64,000 nt of DNA. Origin: Oscillospiraceae bacterium (GTDB lineage: Bacteria > Bacillota > Clostridia > Oscillospirales > Ruminococcaceae). The notes beneath the pieces are model-generated. The model searched no databases, was not told the DNA's origin, and saw only the letters and a list, made by a program, of their open reading frames with translations. A program made the position numbers and the translations under genes. The stretch spans positions 62,001 to 126,000 of the forward strand of contig WRLY01000001.1 of assembly GCA_009776305.1 (NCBI GenBank), read 5' to 3'. Positions 28,655 through 38,312 of the stretch are shown piece by piece (positions within the stretch are counted from its first letter, which is position 1; every line of letters starts with the position of its first letter).

Positions 28655-29023
28655 TTAATTCCACTCCTTTCGATTTATATACTCGTTTCTATATTTTTTC
28701 GCCGTTGCAATTTCCGGCAGAGGTGTTTTTGAAGTTTTCTTTGTAAAGCCGTGGGTGAGTATTATTTTTCGCCCGACCACAAAGAAATATAATACTCTCG
28801 TTATATTTGAGCCTTGCTTCGCCCGTATTTCAAAAATTCCGTCCTCCAAAAACTTTGAATACGGTTCTCTTAAATCATTGCCGTTTCTTTCTAAGAGTCC
28901 AAGTAGTTTATATAACTTCGCTTCCATTTTAAGGTCTTGCGATTCAATAAACTCTTTTGCGGGAAATGTTCCGTCCGGTTTATCATAGTATTCTACATCA
29001 AATGCCCTTTTGTCTTTTTGCAT
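28655..29023 (-). CDS. HigB/Gp49-like toxin
   Basis: VEYYDKPDGTFPAKEFIESQ..KLLGLLERNGNDLREPYSKFLEDGIFEIRAKQGSNITRVLYFFVVGRKIILTHGFTKKTSKTP. Confidence 0.9.
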   Translation of the reverse strand: MQKDKRAFDVEYYDKPDGTFPAKEFIESQDLKMEAKLYKLLGLLERNGNDLREPYSKFLEDGIFEIRAKQGSNITRVLYFFVVGRKIILTHGFTKKTSKTPLPEIATAKKYRNEYINRKEWN

Positions 29024-29455
29024 ATTATACCGCCTTATTTTCTACCTTATATTCATTATATATGATTTATCCCATATTGTCAAGAGCTTTCGGAAATAAT
29101 GAAGACGGTCTCCCCTTTCATATTTTCATAAAACGTTATCTCCCCCGCCTTTGGGGTTGATATAAAACAATTAAATATATCACAAGAATGTGTTTCTAAA
29201 TTAAGAGGGGCATATCCTCGCACCGTGTTTAGCGGTTAATTTACGGCGTTTTCGTTGCATCCGTTCTTCCGCCGAGAATGAATAACGGATTGGATTAACC
29301 GCCCGACGCAAAAACGCGGTTTGCAAAAATGATTTTTGTAGGGGCGAAATATGCCTTTGTCCTTTAATTTTTTCTTTAATATTCTTGAGGACGTCCGGAA
29401 TATATCTTTATATGTAAGCGTTTTGAAAAATATTAATGAAAAGGAGGGACGCGTA

Positions 29456-29653
29456 ATGCCCAAACCCTTAACGGCAAAAAGCTTCGTATCATTACCGGAC
29501 GGCACAGCGCGACCGTTCTCGGATTTGTCTCAAAACGAACGCTCCGATTTAGTATTAAAAATACACCATAAGTTAAGTGCGGAATTATCCCTATATTATT
29601 CTCGGCGACCGAATGAGTACATAAATCTTTGCGAGTGTTCAATCAATTGGTAA
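29456..29653 (+). CDS. small hypothetical protein
   Basis: SD AAGGAGGG before ATG 29456; 65 aa. Confidence 0.5.
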   Translation: MPKPLTAKSFVSLPDGTARPFSDLSQNERSDLVLKIHHKLSAELSLYYSRRPNEYINLCECSINW

Positions 29654-29826
29654 AGAGAATCATTAGCAGAGCAACCGCTTCCGCTAATGATTTGTATGTT
29701 TTTTAATATCACAAATTGGAATATAGACCGCCGTACTGCGTTAAAATATAACCCGCAAGCTTGGGGTTTTTATTATGTATCCTTACCGGCATCTGGGTTC
29801 TTTTCTCGAAAATAAACATATTATAT

Positions 29827-29966
29827 ACCATCCCTTTCCGGTGTCAATAAACCATAAAATGTTTTTCCTCTTATGCTCGTTCTTTTTTTCAAACTAAGCA
29901 CCATCCCTTCCCGGTGTCAATAAACCATAAAATGTTTTTCCTCTTATGCTCATTATTTTTTTCAAG
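29827..29966. repeat. direct repeat, two ~66-bp copies with 73-bp period
   Basis: ACCATCCCTT(T/C)CCGGTGTCAATAAACCATAAAATGTTTTTCCTCTTATGCTC(G/A)TT at 29827 and 29900. Confidence 0.92.
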
Positions 29967-29972
29967 TTACAC

Positions 29973-30266
29973 CTATATCCTTTCCGAAGGCCATGCGCCG
30001 CAAAGCCAGTCCCATTCGCCGTTTTGCCCCGCGCCGCACTCGCGCAACGGATAACAGCAACGTTCAAACGCGTCAAAGCAGGCGCAGTATTGCTTACATG
30101 CCTCCCTGAACATTTCAAGCGCCGTCTCGTCGTCGGGGTGGGTGTCTAAATAAAGCTTTAAATCATGGGCAAAAAAATGCGCCTCGCATAAACTGTCCAT
30201 CAAAGATGAGCAGTTTTGCGGGATAGGCGGACAGTTACAGCCCGAACTAATCTTTCTACTTTCCAT
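29973..30266 (-). CDS. cotJB: spore coat protein CotJB
   Basis: LKLYLDTHPDDETALEMFREACKQYCACFDAFE...WDWLCGAWPSE CotJB signature. Confidence 0.85.
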   Translation of the reverse strand: MESRKISSGCNCPPIPQNCSSLMDSLCEAHFFAHDLKLYLDTHPDDETALEMFREACKQYCACFDAFERCCYPLRECGAGQNGEWDWLCGAWPSERI

Positions 30267-30450
30267 CGCGAATCCCCCTTGTGTACTCGTGCATTGTTAT
30301 GTTCAACTCGGGGAAAATTGTCCCCTCGGCGAGCGCTCTTTTAGGCGGATAGACCTTGCCGAGGCGCTGTGGCTTGACAAAAGCGTAGCCGACCCTCGGC
30401 TCAACGGCAGACTCCCAAAACATGCCCGGATTTCTCATATTATAATCCAT
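30256..30450 (-). CDS. cotJA: spore coat associated protein CotJA
   Basis: VGYAFVKPQRLGKVYPPKRALAEGTIFPELNI CotJA signature; overlaps cotJB. Confidence 0.85.
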   Translation of the reverse strand: MDYNMRNPGMFWESAVEPRVGYAFVKPQRLGKVYPPKRALAEGTIFPELNITMHEYTRGIRDGK

Positions 30451-30584
30451 AAGCTTTTTCCTTTCAATAAATATGATATGCTTTATACTATGCTTTTTTA
30501 AAAAAGTCGGTGTCACTTTCCGGGTTAATTGCATATTCTGTAATACGACATAAATCGTCAAATTCTTTAAAGGAGGAACATAAA

Positions 30585-30677
30585 ATGCGTTTTTTCCCCA
30601 GAGGTCGTTTTAATCCGTGGTGGGGCGTGGGCTGCGGTCCTTTTACCCCTTGGTGCGGTCGCCGCGGTTGGTGGTAG
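30585..30677 (+). CDS. 30-aa Trp/Gly/Arg-rich micro-ORF
   Basis: AAAGGAGGAACATAAA-ATG; MRFFPRGRFNPWWGVGCGPFTPWCGRRGWW*; absent from ORF track because of length. Confidence 0.55.
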   Translation: MRFFPRGRFNPWWGVGCGPFTPWCGRRGWW

Positions 30678-30746
30678 TCGAGAGCCTCGACCCGCTGTCG
30701 AGAACCTTAACCTACCGTCAAAATCTTTGACCTGTTCATAAAAGAC

Positions 30747-30777
30747 AAAAGAATCCACCTTAAGGGTGGATTCTTTT
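30747..30777 (+). terminator. rho-independent terminator
   Basis: AAAAGAATCCACC-TTAA-GGGTGGATTCTTTT. Confidence 0.88.
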
Positions 30778-30906
30778 AATTAAAATTTGTTGACATAGAG
30801 TAAAAAATAAAAATAATTTACAAAAAACTATAGAATTTTATGTTATAATATGTTATTATTAAATAAAAAGAGGAAAATGAAAAATCGCGAAAGGATGGCG
30901 GCGTCT

Positions 30907-32334
30907 ATGACAGAGAACAACAACATACAGAGAACCGCTTCGGAATCCATGCGCTTACCTGTGGATGGCATGGTCATTATTGACGTGTCGGAAAACAAGC
31001 TTAACGCCTATCTTTCCATTACAGAAGACCGCGACGGCGGAGAACCCGTAACTTTTGAAGACGTTATGGAAGAATTAAACAGCCGTGGTATAGTCAACGC
31101 GGATTTAGACGCGGTGAGGGCGCTTATAGACAGCAAGCGTTACGCCTTTAAAATCTGCGTATCAAAAGGTCGTATGCCCATAAACGGCGTTGACGGAAAA
31201 ATCGAATACTTTTTTGAGACCAGTAATGAGTTAGTCCCCAAAAAAGGGAAATCAGGCGATGTGGATTATAAGGACTTAGGGCTTGTCCGTAACATAACAA
31301 TGGGGGAAATTATTGCCAAAATCACCCACCCGACTGAGGGCGAACCGGGAGAGAATGTTTTCGGGCAGGATATTAACGCAATAAACGGCAAACCCGCCAA
31401 ATACGGTGCAGGACCCGGCACCGCTTTGTCAGAGGAAGAAACCGAGATTTACGCCGCAATAAGCGGAAATTTAGTCTGGCAAAAAGACCGTTTCGCGGTT
31501 GAGGAAACGCTGGTAATTAAAGAAAGTGTAGACGCCGCCACCGGTAATATAGACTTTATCGGCAGTGTTTTGGTAAAAGGCAACGTAATGGAAAACTTTA
31601 CCGTAAAATCCAAAAAGAACATAACCATAAACGGCTCTGTCACCAACGCCACTATTATTGCCGACGGCGACATCACAATAAACCTCGGCAGTATAAATTC
31701 CGACGTAGTGGCGCAAGGCAATGTAAAGCTCAGTTTCTGCGAAAGCTCAAAGGTGGAATGTCAGGGCGATTTCAGCAGTCAGTCGGTCATAGGCGGCGAG
31801 GTCTACTGTGGGGGTACGTTTAGCGCAACGGCGGGCAGAGGCGTGGTTTTTGGGGGCAAGCATACCGCCCTTTCAGGTTTTGTGGCTAACATTATAGGTA
31901 CGGAGAGCTACACAAAAACCCAAATCACCCTCGGAAACAGCGCAGTTTTAACAGAAGAAAAGCTTGAACTCAGCAACAAAATCAAAGACCTTGAGGAACG
32001 TACTAAAAAACTGCTTCAGGTAGCTGAAATTCTTCAGGAGCATAAGAAGAATTTCGGTCAGCTTTCGGCTGACCGCGAAGCCATGCTTACAACCTCCATA
32101 CGCTCCCGTTTCACGTTTCAGAGGGAGGTAAAGCAACTTTCGCTGAGAATCAAGGAAATAGAAAAAGAGCTCGGAAGTGCCCACGACCAATACGTCGTTG
32201 TTAATAAGCAAATATGGCCCGGCGTAATTGTACGCATAGGTACAGAATTGTTAATCGTTGACCGCAATTTATCAAAAATCATGATAGGCAAAGACGCCGA
32301 CGGAATTTTGGCGTATTTGCCGCTCACAAAGTAG
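30907..32334 (+). CDS. FapA (DUF342)-family protein
   Basis: PVDGMVIIDVSENKLNAYLSI...HPTEGEPGENVFGQDINAINGKPAKYGAGPGT FapA hallmark; beta-helix repeats. Confidence 0.85.
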   Translation: MTENNNIQRTASESMRLPVDGMVIIDVSENKLNAYLSITEDRDGGEPVTFEDVMEELNSRGIVNADLDAVRALIDSKRYAFKICVSKGRMPINGVDGKIEYFFETSNELVPKKGKSGDVDYKDLGLVRNITMGEIIAKITHPTEGEPGENVFGQDINAINGKPAKYGAGPGTALSEEETEIYAAISGNLVWQKDRFAVEETLVIKESVDAATGNIDFIGSVLVKGNVMENFTVKSKKNITINGSVTNATIIADGDITINLGSINSDVVAQGNVKLSFCESSKVECQGDFSSQSVIGGEVYCGGTFSATAGRGVVFGGKHTALSGFVANIIGTESYTKTQITLGNSAVLTEEKLELSNKIKDLEERTKKLLQVAEILQEHKKNFGQLSADREAMLTTSIRSRFTFQREVKQLSLRIKEIEKELGSAHDQYVVVNKQIWPGVIVRIGTELLIVDRNLSKIMIGKDADGILAYLPLTK

Positions 32335-32358
32335 AAAATGCAGAAAGGAAAACACTGA

Positions 32359-33054
32359 ATGATAACATCAGCCGAGGTTAAGCAATTACTTTTTGATATG
32401 GGGGCGGATTTGTGCAAAATAGCATCAATTGACCGCTTTGACGACGCGCCTGAAGGCTTTCATCCCCTTGACGTTTTACCATCCTGCAAATCGGTTGTGG
32501 TATTTGCAAAGAAATTCCCCGCGGGAACGACCCGATGTAATACAAACATACCGTATACCATTACCAGAAATACGCTATGCACCGAAATGGATATAATGTC
32601 GGTTAAATTCTGCGGGCTTATGGAGGAATGTGGAATCACTGCAGTTCCCACGGGAACTATAAGCAACACCCGGCTTGATTCAAAAACGGGCAGACATCGT
32701 TCAATCGTGTCCGCCAAGCACTGCGCGTCAAATGCAGGACTCGGCAGAATCGGGAAAAACACCCTGCTCGTCACGCCCGAATACGGTAACATGGTTTGGC
32801 TAAACGCCGTTCTTACCGATGCTGAATTAGAGCCTGACGAGATTTTGGGCGGAAGTCCCTGCGAGGAAAACTGCTCAATTTGCATAGACAATTGTCCCGC
32901 AACCGCTCTCGGCGAACCCGAAATGAAACAAGGCGCATGTTTTATGCACGCCTTTAAAACCGAACCTGCAGAAGAATTAAATATCAAATGCCACAACTGC
33001 CGTACCCTCTGCCCGAATTGCTTGGGAAGTGAGAATAAACATATAAAAATATGA
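32359..33054 (+). CDS. 4Fe-4S double-cluster protein, epoxyqueuosine-reductase-like
   Basis: GRIGKNTLLVTPEYGNMVWLNAVLTDAELEPD; CEENCSICIDNCPATAL. Confidence 0.75.
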   Translation: MITSAEVKQLLFDMGADLCKIASIDRFDDAPEGFHPLDVLPSCKSVVVFAKKFPAGTTRCNTNIPYTITRNTLCTEMDIMSVKFCGLMEECGITAVPTGTISNTRLDSKTGRHRSIVSAKHCASNAGLGRIGKNTLLVTPEYGNMVWLNAVLTDAELEPDEILGGSPCEENCSICIDNCPATALGEPEMKQGACFMHAFKTEPAEELNIKCHNCRTLCPNCLGSENKHIKI

Positions 33055-34370
33055 ACATAAAAACCCCAATCCACGATTTCCTGACAAATTACAGCAGGAA
33101 AAACCTCACCCGCTGTCATACGCCCGGCTTAAAAGGGCGAGGAGTTTTAAATCCGGCTCATGACATAACCGAAATAAACGGAGCCGACAGCTTATATGCC
33201 GGAATTTCTGAAAATACGGGAATCATCGCCGAAAGCGAACGCTTTGCGGCGGCGCTTTTCGGTGCGAAAAAAACGCTTTACTCCTGCTCCGGCGGTACGC
33301 TGGCAATTCAGGCTATGCTGACCATTCTGAAAACAGCTTCCCGAAAAAACAAAGTAATCGCTTTCAGATACGCCCACAGGAGCTTTGTTTCGACGGCGGC
33401 GTTATTGGGTTTTGAGGTAGACTGGATTTATCCCGGGGAATTTCTGAGCGCGGCTCTTATACCCGAAGAAATAAAGCAAGCCGTAACCCCCGATACAGCG
33501 GCGGTTTTTGTAAACGGTTTAGACTACTATGGCGGAACATGTGATATTGAAAGCATTGCAAAAGTCTGCAAGCAGTCTGAAATACCTCTTTTGACCGATA
33601 ACGCCCACGGAGCATATTCGGTGCTTACGGGCAATCACCCCATTTCACTCGGAGCGGCAATGTCCGCCGACAGCGCACATAAAACCCTCCCCGCGCTGAC
33701 AGGCGCGGCGTATCTGCATATTGGAACTCAAAAATTCGCGCAAAATACTAAGGCGGCGACCGCCCTTTTCGGAACGTCGAGTCCCTCATATTTGATTTTA
33801 GAAAGCCTTGATTTATGTAATAAGCATATTGCAGGGGAAAAATCCAAATCCAAAACAGAAGCTTTCGGGCTTGTCGCAAACCTGAAACAAAACCTTCTTT
33901 CAACCGGGTTCGAGCTTCACCAAAGCGATTCTTTAAGAATTACGGTAAACGCCCGTGCCTGCGGCTTTACGGGGATTGAGCTTGCCGCCGCATTACGGGA
34001 AAACCGCGTTGAATGTGAATATGCCGACAAAAATTATACCGTTTTGCTTTTTTCGACTATTACAGACGGTCGAGAAACCGAAGCGGTCAGAACCGCTTTT
34101 AACAAAATACATAAAAAAGCCCCCTTAAAGCCTTTAACCTTTTTGGTTGTCAAACCTAAGCAGGAAATGAATATGCGTGACGCGCTTTTTACCCCCGATT
34201 CAGATTGCGCTTTTTTGCAACCTCGACAAGCCAAGGGCAAAATTTGCGCCGAAATTACAGCGCCCTGCCCGCCCGGAATTCCCGTTATTATGCCGGGCGA
34301 ATTAATCGGAGAGGCTGAAACGGAGATTCTTGAAAATTTCGGGGTGGAAAAAATACGTGTATTGAACTAA
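33051..34370 (+). CDS. Orn/Lys/Arg decarboxylase-family PLP enzyme
   Basis: HTPGLKGRG, DITEINGADSLY, TDNAHGAY, SADSAHKTLPALTGAAYLH. Confidence 0.85.
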   Translation: MNIKTPIHDFLTNYSRKNLTRCHTPGLKGRGVLNPAHDITEINGADSLYAGISENTGIIAESERFAAALFGAKKTLYSCSGGTLAIQAMLTILKTASRKNKVIAFRYAHRSFVSTAALLGFEVDWIYPGEFLSAALIPEEIKQAVTPDTAAVFVNGLDYYGGTCDIESIAKVCKQSEIPLLTDNAHGAYSVLTGNHPISLGAAMSADSAHKTLPALTGAAYLHIGTQKFAQNTKAATALFGTSSPSYLILESLDLCNKHIAGEKSKSKTEAFGLVANLKQNLLSTGFELHQSDSLRITVNARACGFTGIELAAALRENRVECEYADKNYTVLLFSTITDGRETEAVRTAFNKIHKKAPLKPLTFLVVKPKQEMNMRDALFTPDSDCAFLQPRQAKGKICAEITAPCPPGIPVIMPGELIGEAETEILENFGVEKIRVLN

Positions 34371-34425
34371 TATTAATTATATGATATAATTATTTGTAGG
34401 ATTTATTTTTTACGAGGTTAATTTT

Positions 34426-35628
34426 ATGAGATTATACAAAAAGGTTTTTGCGGGACTGTTATGTGCAATGTTCGGATTGTTTTTTCTTGGGGGGTGCGGC
34501 GATTCTGAACCGGAAGAACCGCTTGACATATCCGACCTGTTCGCAACAAATGAGTATGAAGACCCCTATCCGCTTGATATAAAAGTAGGTTTTATTTACA
34601 GCGGCTCAGTGGTTTCAGACCCTATGGCGGCGGTTTTTGAGGCGGCGAGGGTTGAGGTTGAGCGAACCCTCGGGGCTGAGACTTGTTACATTGAAAACGT
34701 GCGGGTGCAACAATTCGGCGACGCGGTTGAAAAGCTGAAAGAAGATGGTTGCAAGGTAATTGTTTCAGCGTCCAATCATTTCAATTCCGCAATTGTAATA
34801 GAGGCAGATAAACACTACGACCTGTATTTTATAAGTTTCGGCGGTATTGACCAAGGGATAAACCTTGCGTCAATACAACCCTTGCTTTATCAGGCGGCAA
34901 ACATCAACGGCTTTGTCGCGGCGTTCAACACCGAAACAAACAAAATCGGAATGGTGGTGGATAATAACCTTTACAACGCTTACGGGATAGCCAACGCTTT
35001 TGCATTGGGTGTGAGAGAGCTTCCGAATGCGCAGATTGACGTAGCTTTAAACTGGGCGCTGTCGGACAGATACGCCGATACGAGAGCCGCCATTGACGAC
35101 CTCATAGCTTATGGTTGTGATATTATTTTTGTATACCAGTCGGAGGAATACGCAATAAAGCGCTGTGAGGAACTCGGTGTAAAGGTAATCGGATTCGCTT
35201 ACAATATGCCTGAACTTGCTCCCGAAAACTACCTTACGGGAATGTATATGAACCTTAACACCTTCATAATCGACAAGGTACGCAATGTCATGTACGGCAA
35301 CACGGGTTCTTTCGGCGGACTTGCCCGCAGGGGGCTTAACCACGGCACGGTGGGCATAGTTATGCTTAACGAGGATTTGGTAAAAGATGGTACAAGGACT
35401 TTAGCCGACGCGCTTCTCGGACACGTTGCCGAAGAACGCTCGCCTGTTTTCAGCGGTGAAATCCGCGACAGAAACGAAGTTCTTCAGGTAGAAAAAGGTG
35501 AAGTCTTACAGCCTCAGCAAATTTTCGGAATTCGCTGGATTACCAATATTGTCGTCAGAGAGGAAAATATGTCGCCGCCGCTTACCGAAGCCGATTTACA
35601 TTATTCTGATTTAATAATAAAAAATTAG
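34426..35628 (+). CDS. BMP-family ABC transporter substrate-binding lipoprotein
   Basis: Lipobox LLGGCG-like (FFLGGCGDS); VGFIYSGSVVSDPMAAVFE...GVKVIGFAYNM. Confidence 0.8.
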   Translation: MRLYKKVFAGLLCAMFGLFFLGGCGDSEPEEPLDISDLFATNEYEDPYPLDIKVGFIYSGSVVSDPMAAVFEAARVEVERTLGAETCYIENVRVQQFGDAVEKLKEDGCKVIVSASNHFNSAIVIEADKHYDLYFISFGGIDQGINLASIQPLLYQAANINGFVAAFNTETNKIGMVVDNNLYNAYGIANAFALGVRELPNAQIDVALNWALSDRYADTRAAIDDLIAYGCDIIFVYQSEEYAIKRCEELGVKVIGFAYNMPELAPENYLTGMYMNLNTFIIDKVRNVMYGNTGSFGGLARRGLNHGTVGIVMLNEDLVKDGTRTLADALLGHVAEERSPVFSGEIRDRNEVLQVEKGEVLQPQQIFGIRWITNIVVREENMSPPLTEADLHYSDLIIKN

Positions 35629-35687
35629 TTTAAAAAGCTCATGTAAAAGAGGAAAAATATTCCGCCGCTTGTTGGCGCGGAGCAGTG

Positions 35688-36284
35688 ATGGGATATAAAA
35701 TGGAAAATATAAAAACCGAGTTCATCGAAATTTACAACACCAATATAACCAGACCCGGAGCCGACAAAATGCTGGATTTTTTAAACGGTAGCGATTTTTT
35801 CACCGCGCCCGCCAGTACACGTTACCACGGCTCTTATGAAGGCGGGTTGGTTACCCACAGCGTCAATGTCTACCGTTGCCTTACCGATTATCTTGAAAGA
35901 GAGCGGACTCGCGAGGTCTACAAAATGGATTACTCCGAAGAGAGCGTGGCTATTGCGGCGCTTTTGCATGATATTTGTAAAATAGATGTTTACAGGAAAT
36001 CTTTCCGCAATGTTAAAAACGACGACACGGGAATATGGGAAAAAATACCCTGCTATAACTTTGAGGATAATCTGCCTTACGGTCACGGCGAAAAGTCGGT
36101 TTACATGATTAGCGGATTCATGCGTCTGACTCGTGAAGAGGCTATGGCAATCCGCTGGCACATGGGCTTTTCGGGAATCGAGGACAAAAACACCATCGGA
36201 AACGCCCTTGAAAAATACCCGCTTGCTTTCGCCCTGACAGTGGCGGATATGGAGGCGACATATTTTTTAGAGGGAGAAAAATAG
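35688..36284 (+). CDS. HD-domain hydrolase
   Basis: TRYHGSYEGGLVTHSVNV...AALLHDICKIDVY. Confidence 0.8.
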   Translation: MGYKMENIKTEFIEIYNTNITRPGADKMLDFLNGSDFFTAPASTRYHGSYEGGLVTHSVNVYRCLTDYLERERTREVYKMDYSEESVAIAALLHDICKIDVYRKSFRNVKNDDTGIWEKIPCYNFEDNLPYGHGEKSVYMISGFMRLTREEAMAIRWHMGFSGIEDKNTIGNALEKYPLAFALTVADMEATYFLEGEK

Positions 36285-36421
36285 GGGCAGACCTTATGTC
36301 TGTCCGAAAAATCCAATACCACGTATTATTTTAGGGCAAACACAAGGTTTGCTTCTACGGACAAAGGTGCATTACATTATAAATTTCCCACATTTAAAAT
36401 AAACCACGGAGGATATATTTT

Positions 36422-37621
36422 ATGGCTAAAATCAACGGCGGTTTCTTAAACCTGAAAGAAAATTATCTCTTTATTGAAATTGGCAGAAAGGTACGGGAAT
36501 ATATTGAGAAGAACCCCGACAAGCCGATTATCCGCATGGGAATCGGCGACGTTACCCTGCCCCTTGCCCCCATAGTGGTAGAGGCTATGGAAAAAGCCGC
36601 CGCCGAAATGGGGGTAAAGGAAACTTTCAGGGGATATGAGGATTCGGGGCGAGGCTACCCCTTTTTAAGGGAGGCTATCGCGGGATATTTTAAAGGTTTC
36701 GGCGTTAATCTTGAACCTGATGAAATTTTAATCAGCGACGGCGCGAAATCCGACTGCGGAAATATAACCGATATTTTCTCAACTGACAGCGTGGTCATGG
36801 TCAGCGACCCCGTTTATCCCGTTTATGTTGACAGCAGTATTATGAACGGTAAAAAAATCATTTACGCCGATGCGACTGAACAAACAGGGTTCGCTCCCGT
36901 TATCCCGCAAAACGCAAAAGCGGATATAATTTATCTATGCTCCCCCAATAACCCTACAGGCTCGGTTTTCACAAAAGAGCAATTAAAGGAATGGGTTGAC
37001 TTCGCACTTTCTAATAATGCTGTGATTATTTACGATTCGGCTTACGAGGCCTTTATTTCCGATGCTCGTTTACCGCGTAGTATCTTCAGCATAGAGGGTG
37101 CGCGGAAATGCGCCGTTGAAATCGGCTCGCTTTCCAAAACCGCCGGCTTTACCGGAACGCGTTGCGGTTATACAATTGTGCCGAAAGAGCTTGAATTTTA
37201 TGACGACAAAGGCAACAGTTACAGCGTTTTAAAGTATTGGTCAAGGCGGCAGGGCAGTAAATTCAACGGCGTGCCATATATAGTTCAGCGCGGAGCGGAG
37301 GCGGTTTTCACCCCCGAGGGATTGCGTCAGACCAAGGAGTCCATTGACTATTACATGGAAAATGCGAGAATAATGACCGAAACCTTTGACGCGCTCGGTA
37401 TAAGCTACACAGGCGGTAAAAACTCGCCGTATATTTGGTTCAAGTGTAATATGCCGAGCTGGGATTTCTTCGATTTACTGCTTTCCCAAAAGCAGATTGT
37501 CGGAACGCCGGGCTCGGGTTTCGGTAAAAACGGCGAGGGCATGTTCCGCCTCACGGCGTTCGGGACAAGGGAAAACACCATTGAGGCAATGAAGAGGGTT
37601 ACGGAGCTTTTAAGTAAATAG
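36422..37621 (+). CDS. dapL: LL-diaminopimelate aminotransferase
   Basis: NGGFLNLKENYLFIEIGRKV, GIGDVTLPL, IYLCSPNNPTG, GSLSKTAGFTGTRCGYTI. Confidence 0.95.
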   Translation: MAKINGGFLNLKENYLFIEIGRKVREYIEKNPDKPIIRMGIGDVTLPLAPIVVEAMEKAAAEMGVKETFRGYEDSGRGYPFLREAIAGYFKGFGVNLEPDEILISDGAKSDCGNITDIFSTDSVVMVSDPVYPVYVDSSIMNGKKIIYADATEQTGFAPVIPQNAKADIIYLCSPNNPTGSVFTKEQLKEWVDFALSNNAVIIYDSAYEAFISDARLPRSIFSIEGARKCAVEIGSLSKTAGFTGTRCGYTIVPKELEFYDDKGNSYSVLKYWSRRQGSKFNGVPYIVQRGAEAVFTPEGLRQTKESIDYYMENARIMTETFDALGISYTGGKNSPYIWFKCNMPSWDFFDLLLSQKQIVGTPGSGFGKNGEGMFRLTAFGTRENTIEAMKRVTELLSK

Positions 37622-37717
37622 GAATCCCGGTCAGGGCCAACGGCGGGATATTCGGGAGGCGGACAATGTTCGCCCAATCTGTCGGATTTATATAATATTA
37701 TAAGGATATTAATAATT

Positions 37718-38302
37718 ATGGAGCATAAACCAAGCGTTGAAGAATACAAAATTCTTAACGAAAAAATAATCACCCGTACAAAAACTTCTCACAGTACATG
37801 GAATTTTACATATACCACCATTGTCGCCGTTTTAGCGTTTGCGATAAAAGCGGATACAGCATGGCTGTTTCTATTGTCTTATTTCATAACAATACCCGTT
37901 ATGCTCATTCAGTTACATCAAATATTGGGAATTTGGAAAATCCAAGCGTATATGATTGTTTTTTATAAAGACACGGAGTTTATTTTTGAAGACTTACGGA
38001 TTGACTTTGATAAAGAACACAGAAAAAACAAAAAGATTAGCAACCTTGCAAGAGTTCGCGGTTTTTCGACTTTACCTTATATTGTCCTGAGCGTTATACC
38101 GATTATTTTTATTTCAGTATATTTTTTTGAAAGAAAACAATTGACCGGAGAATATAATGTAATCTTATGCGCTCTGTTGGGTTTTGCGATAGCATTATTA
38201 GTTGCAACGATAATCATATGGATTAAAATTTTCAGGGTGGATGATATGAAAGGTACATATAGAGAAATATGGGAAAGCGTAAAAAAGAAAAAAGGGATTT
38301 AG
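37718..38302 (+). CDS. hypothetical membrane protein
   Basis: Four hydrophobic segments, 194 aa. Confidence 0.6.
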   Translation: MEHKPSVEEYKILNEKIITRTKTSHSTWNFTYTTIVAVLAFAIKADTAWLFLLSYFITIPVMLIQLHQILGIWKIQAYMIVFYKDTEFIFEDLRIDFDKEHRKNKKISNLARVRGFSTLPYIVLSVIPIIFISVYFFERKQLTGEYNVILCALLGFAIALLVATIIIWIKIFRVDDMKGTYREIWESVKKKKGI

Positions 38303-38312
38303 GGTAAAAACC

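Noticed and set aside
36285-36420. Short inverted words (GGGCAGACCTTATGTCTGTCC, GGGCAAACACAAGGTTTGC)
   Set aside because: May be a small intergenic repeat, but only one locus in this window, so not supportable as a family here
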